From positions 1-16,092 of the forward strand of contig DENA01000025.1 in the NCBI GenBank assembly GCA_002359465.1: a stretch of DNA of 16,092 nt. The letters run 5' to 3'. This document shows, one piece after another, positions 7,843 to 16,092 of this stretch. The notes beneath the pieces are model-generated. The model searched no databases. It was not told the origin of the DNA and was given only the letters and a program-made list of their open reading frames with translations. Position numbers and translations under genes: made by a program. The stretch comes from Ruminococcaceae bacterium UBA2656 (lineage in GTDB: Bacteria; Bacillota; Clostridia; Oscillospirales; Acutalibacteraceae). Each line of letters starts with the position of its first letter. Positions within the stretch are counted from its first letter, which is position 1.

Positions 7843-8904
7843 TTATTTGCTGCTGTTGCGCTGCTGAAGCGCCATTTTCTCCTGCATTCTGCGCTGGAAC
7901 TGGTCGATAATAACGGCTAATACAATCACGATGCCCTTGATTACCATCTGCCAGAACTCGGAAACACCGCACATGACCATGCCGTCGTTCAGGATACCGA
8001 TGACAAACGCGCCAACGATGGTGCCGCCGATGGTTCCGATACCGCCGGACATGGACGTACCGCCCAGAACCGTCGCGGCAATCGCGTTCATTTCCCATCC
8101 CTCACCGGAAGCCGGGTGGGCGGCAACCAGCTGCGAAGCGGTGATCAGGCCCACAATCGCGGCGCACGCGCCGGAGATGACATAGACCAGGATTTTAACC
8201 TTGTTGACCTTTACACCGGACAGCTTGGCGGCTTTCTCATTGCCGCCGATGGAGAAAATATGCCAGCCGGTCGGTGTCTTTTTCAGCACAAACCCGGCAG
8301 CGAGCGCAATAATGATTAAAATGACCGCAGCGACCGGAATTCCCCCGACATTGCTGCCAAGGAACTCAAAGCCCGTATTGCCAAGCTCGGCCTTGCCGAC
8401 CAGATTCGGAAAGGTTGCGCCGTTGGAACGCAGCATGGCAAAGCCGCGCGCCACATACATCATGCCGAGCGTCGCAATAAAGGGTGCGACGTTGAATCTG
8501 GTGATGACCAGACCGTTGCATAAACCGATGACGGCGCCCAGAATCACAACAATCAGGAAAATGGCGGGAACACTGAAATAAAGGTTTACGCCGAACATCT
8601 GGAGCGGCAGCCCCTCATTTAACAGTCCGCCGGCAATCATGCCGCCAAGGCCGACAATGGCGCCGACGGAAAGATCGATGCCGCCGGTGATGATGACATA
8701 CGTCATACCGATACCGAGAATGCCGTAGAGCGCAACGTGTTTTGCAATGAGCAGAAGGCTCTGGGGATTCAGAAAATTATCAGCGGTAAAGCTGAAAAAA
8801 ATGACCAGCACAATCAACGCGATAAATGTTCTGCCCTTGAGCAGAATCATTCCAAGCGAGCTTGGCGCATCCGATTCAGCCTTTTTAGCAACCGTATTTT
8901 TCAT
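7843..8904 (-). CDS. rbsC: RbsC-like sugar ABC transporter permease
   Basis: A 353-residue inner-membrane permease of the BPD_transp_2 family (ribose/xylose/galactose type), forming the translocation path with the RbsA-like ATPase. About eight to ten hydrophobic segments are spread from residue 25 to the C-terminus. Family motifs are GITYVIITGGIDLSVG-like (here IGMTYVIITGGIDLSVGAIV), CNGLVITRFNVAPFIATLGMMYVARG, and NAIAATVLGGTSMSGGIGTIGGTIVGAF near the end (quoted pieces lie about residues 62-81, 130-155 and 278-300). GGAG lies 9 nt before the start. It follows rbsA by 39 bp and precedes rbsD by 17 bp, so translation of these genes is probably linked. Substrate is likely a pentose but not fixed by sequence. 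Confidence 0.95.
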   Translation of the reverse strand: MKNTVAKKAESDAPSSLGMILLKGRTFIALIVLVIFFSFTADNFLNPQSLLLIAKHVALYGILGIGMTYVIITGGIDLSVGAIVGLGGMIAGGLLNEGLPLQMFGVNLYFSVPAIFLIVVILGAVIGLCNGLVITRFNVAPFIATLGMMYVARGFAMLRSNGATFPNLVGKAELGNTGFEFLGSNVGGIPVAAVILIIIALAAGFVLKKTPTGWHIFSIGGNEKAAKLSGVKVNKVKILVYVISGACAAIVGLITASQLVAAHPASGEGWEMNAIAATVLGGTSMSGGIGTIGGTIVGAFVIGILNDGMVMCGVSEFWQMVIKGIVIVLAVIIDQFQRRMQEKMALQQRNSSK

Positions 8905-8943
8905 ATTGATTTACTCCTTTTTAAAACGATTAAAAGCATGGCT

Positions 8944-10494
8944 CTAAGCCCTGACATGGCCTTTATAGGATGCTGTCACCAGCGTTTGCTCGTCAATTTC
9001 GTTCTGAGCGAATTCTCCGGTCATCAGACCGTTGGAAAGCACGATGATTCTGTCCGCTATGGCAACAATTTCTTTCAGTTCGGAGGAAATGACAATAATG
9101 GACAGGCCGCGTTCCGCGTACTGGTTGATAATGTCGAACACTTCGGCCTTCGCGCCGACGTCAATGCCGCGGCTTGGCTCATCCATCAGCAGAATGTGCG
9201 GGCCCGTAAGGATACCCTTGCCGATTACCACCTTCTGCTGGTTGCCGCCGGACAGCGACAAAATCGGCAGAGTGGGATCCGCCACCTTGATATGGATATC
9301 CTTGATGGTGTCTTTGATTGCGCTGAATTCCGATTTACGGTCAATAACGCCGGATTTCGCATACCGGTCCATGCTGGAAAGGGATATGTTCTTGCCGATG
9401 TTCAGCGTCTGTACAAGGCCCTCGCGCTGGCGATCCTCCGGGACAAGGGCGAAGCCCTTTGCAATCTGCTCGGAAATATTGCCGATCTTCATTTCCTCTC
9501 CGTGCAGATAGAATTTCCCCGTATGTTCCGGGCGCATGCCCATGATGCACTCGAAAATTTCCGTGCGGCCCGCGCCGAGCAGTCCGTAAATTCCCAGGAT
9601 TTCACCCTTGTGCAGCTCAAAGCCGACATGGTTCAGAAGCCAGCCGCCCCCCCGTTTCGGCAGGCAGAGATCCTCCACCTTCAGAACGGTTTCTTCCTTT
9701 GCAAAATCGGTATTGTTTACTTTCTTCGTATAGGTTTTATCGCTTCCGATCATGTTTTCAACAATCCAGCCGACGCTGATGTTTTTCACTTCATCCTCGG
9801 CGACCTTTTTTCCGTCGCGCAGGATGGTCACATAATCGCCGATGCGCATGATTTCCTCAAGGCGGTGGGAAATATACACGATGGAAATGCCGGAGGCTTT
9901 CAGCTCATTGATAATTTTGAACAGCACTTCAACCTCCTGCGAACTGAGTGAGGAAGTCGGTTCATCCATAATGAGGATACGCAGCCCCTCCTGCACCAGG
10001 TTGCGCGCAATTTCCACCATCTGCTGCTGTCCCACGCGCAGGTCGCCGACAATGGTATTGGGGTCAATGGGATACTCCAGTTTTTCAAGCACCTTTTTGG
10101 CAAGCTTGATGTGCTCCCTGTTATCCAGAAGTGTTTTCCCTCTGGTATGTTCATTCGCCATAAAGATATTCTGGTAAACATTGAGGTTCGGGAACAGGCT
10201 CAGCTCCTGATGAATAATACCGATGCCCATCGCGCGGGCCTCCGTGGTGTCTTTAAAGGAAACCTCTTGTCCGTCCATGATGATTTTGCCGCTGGAAGGG
10301 CTTTCAATGCCCGCGACAATTTTCATCAGGGTGGACTTTCCGGCACCGTTTTCCCCGATGAGAACATTAACCTTGCCTGTTTTCACCTCAAAGGAAACGT
10401 TGTCCAGCGCTTTGGTGCCGGGGTAAATTTTATCTATGTTTTCGCAGCAAAGGCAGACATCCGGGTTCTGCGTGTTCTGTGCTTGATTATCCAT
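8944..10494 (-). CDS. rbsA: RbsA-like sugar ABC transporter ATPase
   Basis: A 516-residue double ATPase, the normal length for RbsA/XylG/MglA, which drives sugar import with the RbsC-like permease. The first domain has Walker A GENGAGKST (47-55), signature VGQQQMVEIAR and Walker B ILIMDEPTSSLS. The second has a degenerate Walker A (LLGAGRTEIF), signature LSGGNQQKVVIGK and Walker B ILLMDEPSRGIDVGAK. Such asymmetry is usual in this family. GGGAGG stands 8 nt before the ATG at 10494, and only 12 bp separate it from the DUF2291 gene. A 404-codon frame on the opposite strand is an antisense artefact of this conserved gene. Confidence 0.96.
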   Translation of the reverse strand: MDNQAQNTQNPDVCLCCENIDKIYPGTKALDNVSFEVKTGKVNVLIGENGAGKSTLMKIVAGIESPSSGKIIMDGQEVSFKDTTEARAMGIGIIHQELSLFPNLNVYQNIFMANEHTRGKTLLDNREHIKLAKKVLEKLEYPIDPNTIVGDLRVGQQQMVEIARNLVQEGLRILIMDEPTSSLSSQEVEVLFKIINELKASGISIVYISHRLEEIMRIGDYVTILRDGKKVAEDEVKNISVGWIVENMIGSDKTYTKKVNNTDFAKEETVLKVEDLCLPKRGGGWLLNHVGFELHKGEILGIYGLLGAGRTEIFECIMGMRPEHTGKFYLHGEEMKIGNISEQIAKGFALVPEDRQREGLVQTLNIGKNISLSSMDRYAKSGVIDRKSEFSAIKDTIKDIHIKVADPTLPILSLSGGNQQKVVIGKGILTGPHILLMDEPSRGIDVGAKAEVFDIINQYAERGLSIIVISSELKEIVAIADRIIVLSNGLMTGEFAQNEIDEQTLVTASYKGHVRA

Positions 10495-10506
10495 ACCTGA
10501 ACCTCC

Positions 10507-11151
10507 CTATTTTACAGTAATTTCAAACGGCGTAATCAGAATCTCGCCTGCCTGTTCATCCGCAAACGTTCCGTAAAAATCAATCGCCTTTCCTTTTAAT
10601 TGGCTGACCTTCACCTTGGAGATCACGTTCTCCGTAATATTCTTATGAATAGCGGTGGAGAGAGCGGCAAAGGTAACCTGATTCTTGTAGTCGTCGAATT
10701 TAATGGCTTCTATGGAGTCCCTGGTGGAAGTGCCCTTAAAAACAGGGCCGACAGCCAGTTTGACAACTGCATCTCCGGTATAGCCTTTCACCTTCAGAAC
10801 AAGGTAGCCCGCGCGCAGATCGGTCTTCACTTCCTCCACAGTTGCCGTTCCCTTTACCGTAAAGTTGTAGGGGCTGCTCGCCTCCGCGTGGCGGCCGTAT
10901 TTATCGCCGACCATTTTTAAATCGTCTTTTGCTTCGGTCATCAGCTGCACAAAGTCAACCGCTTTTTTCTTCAGCGCCGGAACGGCTTCCTTCTGGAACA
11001 TCCCGTTGATATACGACTCCGCATCCCCTTCCCCCTCGGCGGCGCCTCCCGCCGGACTGCTGGATGTAAGTGGAACAACCTTTACACAACCCGTAAGGGC
11101 GGCACCGGCAAGCGCAAGAACCAGAACGATGGCTAAAATCCGTTTTTTCAT
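10507..11151 (-). CDS. DUF2291 family lipoprotein
   Basis: A 214-residue predicted lipoprotein of the DUF2291 family, whose members are often encoded in Rbs-type transporter operons and have no established role. The start at 11151 gives a classic lipoprotein signal, MKKRILAIVLVLALAGAALTGC, with the lipid-modified Cys at residue 22; an in-frame extension to 11220 adds 23 residues with no signal-peptide logic and crosses a structured leader. A Gly/Ser/Glu-rich linker follows the Cys. The remaining domain is strand-rich, with KGTATVEEVKTDLRAGYLVLKV and VVKLAVGPVFKGTSTRDSIEAI as recognisable parts. GAAGGA lies 6 nt before the start. It sits between rbsB and rbsA, with a 182-bp gap before it and 12 bp after it. 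It may assist the binding protein or permease at the cell surface; this is inference. Confidence 0.85.
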   Translation of the reverse strand: MKKRILAIVLVLALAGAALTGCVKVVPLTSSSPAGGAAEGEGDAESYINGMFQKEAVPALKKKAVDFVQLMTEAKDDLKMVGDKYGRHAEASSPYNFTVKGTATVEEVKTDLRAGYLVLKVKGYTGDAVVKLAVGPVFKGTSTRDSIEAIKFDDYKNQVTFAALSTAIHKNITENVISKVKVSQLKGKAIDFYGTFADEQAGEILITPFEITVK

Positions 11152-11166
11152 GTTGATTCCTTCATT

Positions 11167-11220
11167 TCTCCGTGCCGAATTGGTTTTGCCTGTTACCGTT
11201 GCACGGAGAGCAGCAGGCAA
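11167..11220 (-). ncRNA. Candidate H-type pseudoknot in the DUF2291 leader
   Basis: In the transcript, TTGCCTG (11220-11214) pairs with CAGGCAA (11192-11186) and TCTCCGTGC (11209-11201) pairs with GCACGGAGA (11175-11167). The 7-bp and 9-bp stems are both perfect and interleave, so they form a pseudoknot or two exclusive folds. Connecting loops are 4, 8 and 10 nt. The 3' arm ends 15 nt before the DUF2291 start codon, just ahead of the GAAGGA ribosome binding site. The layout resembles compact regulatory pseudoknots, but I recognise no known class. Confidence 0.45.
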
Positions 11221-11279
11221 TTATATATAAACCGAATCGAATTCATTGTGTTCAAATTTAAATTGCTGTATTTTTAATG

Positions 11280-11312
11280 TGCGGGGGCGCGGTGCAACAC
11301 CGCACTCCCGCA
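11280..11312 (-). other. Stable intercistronic hairpin after rbsB
   Basis: A 15-bp stem with a 3-nt loop (TGCGGG... to ...CCCGCA), containing one mismatch and one G-U pair, 21 bp after the rbsB stop. No U-tract follows on either strand, so it is probably not an efficient terminator. Such a hairpin can protect the upstream mRNA and raise binding-protein levels relative to the ATPase and permease; this role is inference from known transporter operons. Confidence 0.65.
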
Positions 11313-11333
11313 AAAGAGAAGTAAATGGAGGGA

Positions 11334-13491
<2,158 letters not shown>

Positions 13492-13515
13492 TTGTTTTTC
13501 CCCTTCGAGCTTAGA

Positions 13516-13532
13516 GTAATCGGTTTATTAAA
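13516..13532. promoter_or_regulatory. Candidate LacI-type operator 1
   Basis: GTAATCGGTTTATTAAA, differing from the site at 13652-13668 only by two C/T changes. It lies downstream of the -10 element, within the transcribed leader of the LacI-type gene, where a bound repressor would block elongation or initiation. Confidence 0.55.
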
Positions 13533-13557
13533 TTTCTTTTATTTTTGCTGCATTCAT

Positions 13558-13586
13558 AGTATATATATTATTTTTACTGTATTCAA
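13558..13586 (-). promoter_or_regulatory. Promoter of the lacI-rbs operon
   Basis: On the minus strand: -35 TTGAAT (13581-13586), 17-bp spacer, -10 TATACT (13558-13563). It lies between the two operator-like sites and gives a leader of about 60 nt. Confidence 0.7.
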
Positions 13587-13651
13587 CACCAAATTATGAT
13601 AATTAAAAAATAAATTTTTATTAATATTTCATAATATATTCATTTTTTTCC

Positions 13652-13668
13652 GTAACCGGTTTACTAAA
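13652..13668. promoter_or_regulatory. Candidate LacI-type operator 2
   Basis: GTAACCGGTTTACTAAA, with the AACCGGTT palindromic core typical of LacI-family sites and one near-perfect half (GGTTTACTAAA). It lies about 65 bp upstream of the -35 element, 136 bp from operator 1 and shortly after the kinase gene. Confidence 0.6.
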
Positions 13669-13734
13669 CAAGTTTCTCTCTTTTTACTCGATAGGAATCC
13701 CCCACGAAGGAAAAATATTTTGCGAAATCCGCAT

Positions 13735-15219
13735 TCAGCGGGATAAAACCATGGACACCGCTTCTTTCCACCCGCCCACACGGCGCTGCCTTTCCGGTTC
13801 ATGCATCACCGGCTCAAAGGTGGTCTTGCTGATTTTCTCAAAGATCGTTTTCCTGTCATATACGCCGAGCGCAATGCCCGCCGTATAAGCGGCACCCACG
13901 CCTGAAAGCTCTTCTGTCGCGGGAACCATGACGGGAATATTTAAAATGTCACTCTGAAACTGCATCAGGAAAGAGTCCTTTGTCGGGCCCCCGTCCACGC
14001 GGAGCGTCTGAATGTCCACGCCCGACTCCCCGCTCATCACCCGGATGATATCCGCGATCTGATAGGCGATGCATTCCTCCGCCGCCCTGACAAGCTCGGC
14101 CTTTCCGGTGCTGCGGGTCATCCCGCAGATGATTGCTTTGGCCTTGCTGTCCCAGTAGGGCGCGCCCAGCCCGGTAAAAGCCGGCACAAGGTAGGTCTCA
14201 TCCGCTTTGTTAGCCGAAGCGGCCACCTTTGACGCTTCCTTAGCGGAAGGAATCAGGCCAAGCTCATCCACTATCCACTTCATAACCGCGCCGGTATAGT
14301 TGATATTGCCTTCCAGCACATAATCCACCTTGCCGTCCATGCTCCACGCAATGGAGGTGACCACGCCGCTTTTTGAAAACACCGGCGTTTTCCCAATGTT
14401 CATCATAACGGAGGAACCGGTGCCGTAGGTCGTTTTAATCATGCCCCGCGAAAGGCAGCCCTGCCCGAACAGCGCCCCATGGGAATCGCCCAGAACACTG
14501 TGAATCGGAACCGATCTGGGCAGATAGCCCTCGAAATCCGTTTCCCCGAACAGGCTGTTGGAGTCGCAGACCTGCGCCAGCCATTCCGTTTTGATACCGA
14601 ACAGGCCGCAGACCTTTTCGTCCCATTTCAAGTCGCGGATGTTGAACATCTGCGTCCGGGACGCGTTGCTGAAATCCGTTTTAAAGCTTTTGCCGCGGGT
14701 CAGTTTGTATACCAACCAGCTGTCCATGGTGCCGCAGTACAGATTGCCCTCGTTTGCGGTCGACTGCGCCTGCGGTACGTTCTGTAAAATCCACGCGAGC
14801 TTCGCCGCGGAAAAGTACGGGGAAATATGCAGACCCGTGGCGGCTTTCACCTCATCGCCAAAGCCCTTTGCAGCAATCGCGCCGCAGATTTCTTCTCCCC
14901 TTGCGCACTGCCAGACAATCGCGTTGAAAACGGGCTCGCCGCTTTGTTTATCCCAAGCCATTGCCGTTTCGCGCTGATTGCTGATACCGACCCCGAGAAT
15001 ATCCTCTTTATCGATTCCTGATTTTTCAACAACATCCCTGACAACATCAACGGTGTTCCGATAAATTTCGTTTGCGTCGTGCTCCACCCAGCCCTTTGCA
15101 TTGACAATCTGCCTGTGGGGTCGGTCACAGCGGCCAATCAGGCCGCCGTCCTGTGAAAACAGGAGCGCTTTTGTTCCGCTGGTGCTCTGATCGATCGCCA
15201 GAATATATTTTTCGCTCAT
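13735..15219 (-). CDS. FGGY-family carbohydrate kinase, glycerol-kinase-like
   Basis: A 494-residue ATP-dependent sugar or polyol kinase. The FGGY layout is complete: phosphate-binding AIDQSTSGTKALLF (8-21), NQRETA (81-86), ISPYFSAAKLAW (132-143), KTTYGTGSSVMMNIG (262-276), FTGLGAPYWD and [17 protein letters not shown]. It resembles glycerol kinase, and Arg83, Glu84, Tyr135 and Asp245 are kept. The Gln that follows this Asp in glycerol kinase ([10 protein letters not shown]) is Ser here (GDSHGALFGQ), so another substrate is likely. A real glpK is elsewhere in the window. Its ATG overlaps the transketolase stop by 4 bp, indicating translational coupling. With the split transketolase and Rbs-type importer, a ketopentose-type substrate such as apulose, ribulose or xylulose is plausible. 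Annotation pipelines may call it glycerol kinase; I think that is wrong in function. Confidence 0.88.
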   Translation of the reverse strand: MSEKYILAIDQSTSGTKALLFSQDGGLIGRCDRPHRQIVNAKGWVEHDANEIYRNTVDVVRDVVEKSGIDKEDILGVGISNQRETAMAWDKQSGEPVFNAIVWQCARGEEICGAIAAKGFGDEVKAATGLHISPYFSAAKLAWILQNVPQAQSTANEGNLYCGTMDSWLVYKLTRGKSFKTDFSNASRTQMFNIRDLKWDEKVCGLFGIKTEWLAQVCDSNSLFGETDFEGYLPRSVPIHSVLGDSHGALFGQGCLSRGMIKTTYGTGSSVMMNIGKTPVFSKSGVVTSIAWSMDGKVDYVLEGNINYTGAVMKWIVDELGLIPSAKEASKVAASANKADETYLVPAFTGLGAPYWDSKAKAIICGMTRSTGKAELVRAAEECIAYQIADIIRVMSGESGVDIQTLRVDGGPTKDSFLMQFQSDILNIPVMVPATEELSGVGAAYTAGIALGVYDRKTIFEKISKTTFEPVMHEPERQRRVGGWKEAVSMVLSR

Positions 15220-16092
15220 GCCATCAGCTCCGCCGCAGTCTTTATCAGGTTTTCCTTTGTAAGGTCGTAATATGCAAATACTTCCTGTGAATTGCCCGCA
15301 ATCACCGGCGCGTCCGGCAAAGCGATGTTGATCACCTTTTTCGGGCAGTTCGCCGAAACAATCTGGCTGACCATTGCGCCCATCCCGCCGATCGCCGTAT
15401 GCTCCTCAATCGTGATAATTGCTTTGGTTTCCTTCGCCGCCTTTAAAACGGCTTCTTTATCAATGGGCTTTACGCAGTACATGTCGAGCACGCGGCAGGA
15501 AATATTCTTCTCCTTCAGCGCCTGTGCCGCCTCTTTTGCGGGGGTTACCATTTCGCCGCAGGCGATGATGGTGAGGTCGGTGCCGTCCGCCACGACGGTT
15601 GCCTCGTCCATTGTAAAAGGAACATCGTTTTCCTCATAGACATCCTCGACCGCGCTGCGGCCTATACGGATATACGCGGGCTTTGTGTCCTTTAGAAGGG
15701 CTTCGAAAAGCGCTTTGGTCTGGAACCGGTCGCTCGGCAGGTACACGCGCATATTGGGAATGGAGGCCATAGCGGCAATATCATTGGTGGAATGGTGGGT
15801 CATTCCCAGCGCACCATAGCTGATACCGCCGCTGATGCCGATCAATTTTACATTGGTATTGGAATATGCAACATCCACCTTGGCCTGCTCCATGCTTCTG
15901 GTGGAGAGAAAACTGGCAGGGGACGCGACATACGGTTTTTTTCCGCAGCTTGCAAGTCCGGCTGCGATGGAAACAATATTCTGTTCCGCAATGCCGGTTT
16001 CAACAAACTGCTTGGGATGCGCGGCAACAAAATTGCCCATGGAGGCGGAGCCGCGGGAATCGCTGCAAAGGACGACGATATCCTGATCCGAC
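15216..16092 (-). CDS. Transketolase C-terminal subunit (N-terminus beyond window)
   Basis: The C-terminal half of a split transketolase, carrying the pyrimidine-binding domain and the C-terminal domain. The frame stays open to the window edge, where it reads DQDIVVLCSDSRGSASMGNF, a conserved stretch of this subunit; the internal Met at 16040 is therefore not the true start. About 292 residues are visible of a usual 305-315. The cofactor-activating Glu is in VETGIAEQNIVSIAAGLA. Later parts are ISYGALGMTHHSTNDIA, MRVYLPSD and LDMYCVKPIDKEAVLKAA. It works with an N-terminal thiamine-diphosphate-binding subunit, which I expect just upstream outside the window. It overlaps the FGGY kinase by 4 bp. 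Such split pairs serve either general pentose metabolism or special substrates such as apulose 4-phosphate; the tight link to a kinase favours the second. Confidence 0.94.
   Translation of the reverse strand, partial: SDQDIVVLCSDSRGSASMGNFVAAHPKQFVETGIAEQNIVSIAAGLASCGKKPYVASPASFLSTRSMEQAKVDVAYSNTNVKLIGISGGISYGALGMTHHSTNDIAAMASIPNMRVYLPSDRFQTKALFEALLKDTKPAYIRIGRSAVEDVYEENDVPFTMDEATVVADGTDLTIIACGEMVTPAKEAAQALKEKNISCRVLDMYCVKPIDKEAVLKAAKETKAIITIEEHTAIGGMGAMVSQIVSANCPKKVINIALPDAPVIAGNSQEVFAYYDLTKENLIKTAAELMA

Noticed and set aside
8737..9951. A 404-codon open frame on the plus strand opposite rbsA and rbsC
   Set aside because: It is antisense to strongly conserved transporter genes, spans their boundary, has no ribosome binding site of note and no recognisable domain. 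It follows from codon bias on the opposite strand.
13700..13734. Terminator between the kinase and the LacI-type gene
   Set aside because: Only a 4-bp TGCG/CGCA stem followed by a mixed A/T tract is present. It is too weak to call, so read-through into the sugar operon remains possible.
16038..16040. Start codon of the transketolase subunit at this Met
   Set aside because: The frame is open upstream to the window edge and encodes the conserved VVLCSDSRGSAS stretch, so the Met is internal.

Overview
The window looks like a chromosomal segment of a Gram-positive, low-to-mid-GC Clostridia member (Bacillota). The reasons are strong GGAGG-type ribosome binding sites before almost every gene, AT-rich sigma-A type promoters, lipoprotein signal peptides, and typically clostridial families such as HD-GYP plus DUF5317 and a DUF2291 lipoprotein beside an Rbs-type transporter. 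An Oscillospiraceae-like organism is a guess from overall feel only. Every gene I support lies on the minus strand, so transcription runs from high to low coordinates. No tRNA, rRNA, CRISPR array, transposase or phage gene is visible.

Right to left in transcription order: (1) 16092-13735 holds the C-terminal subunit of a split transketolase (cut by the window edge), overlapping by 4 bp an FGGY-family kinase that resembles glycerol kinase but has lost the glycerol-contacting Gln. (2) 13491-7427 is one sugar-transport operon: a LacI/RbsR-type regulator, RbsB-like binding lipoprotein, DUF2291 lipoprotein, RbsA-like ATPase, RbsC-like permease and an RbsD-like mutarotase, closed by a strong terminator. 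A good promoter precedes the regulator and sits between two near-identical 17-bp operator-like sites. The long gap between rbsB and the DUF2291 gene carries a 15-bp hairpin and a candidate H-type pseudoknot. No ribokinase gene is present. Kinase, split transketolase and Rbs-type importer together suggest uptake and breakdown of a pentose-like sugar whose phosphate is a transketolase substrate; the D-apiose/apulose route is one testable option.

(3) 7171-6119 is a 350-residue protein of unknown function, followed by a small two-helix membrane protein with a C-terminal zinc ribbon (6018-5593) and a terminator. (4) 5442-2559 is a signalling-type operon with its own consensus promoter: an uncharacterised 210-residue protein, a 25-residue hydrophobic peptide with a good ribosome binding site lying inside nested inverted repeats, a membrane-anchored HD-GYP cyclic-di-GMP phosphodiesterase, and a DUF5317 membrane protein.

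(5) 2396-1 holds a DhaS-like TetR-family regulator, a terminator, a 337-bp regulatory gap and a true glycerol kinase (glpK), whose last few codons lie outside the window. A 9-mer, TTGAATCAT, occurs over the tetR promoter and twice upstream of glpK, once within a perfect 15-bp palindrome. This suggests the regulator controls both genes.

The points most worth a second look are the structured RNA around the 25-residue peptide, the pseudoknot before the DUF2291 gene, and the substrate of the kinase/transketolase/Rbs system.
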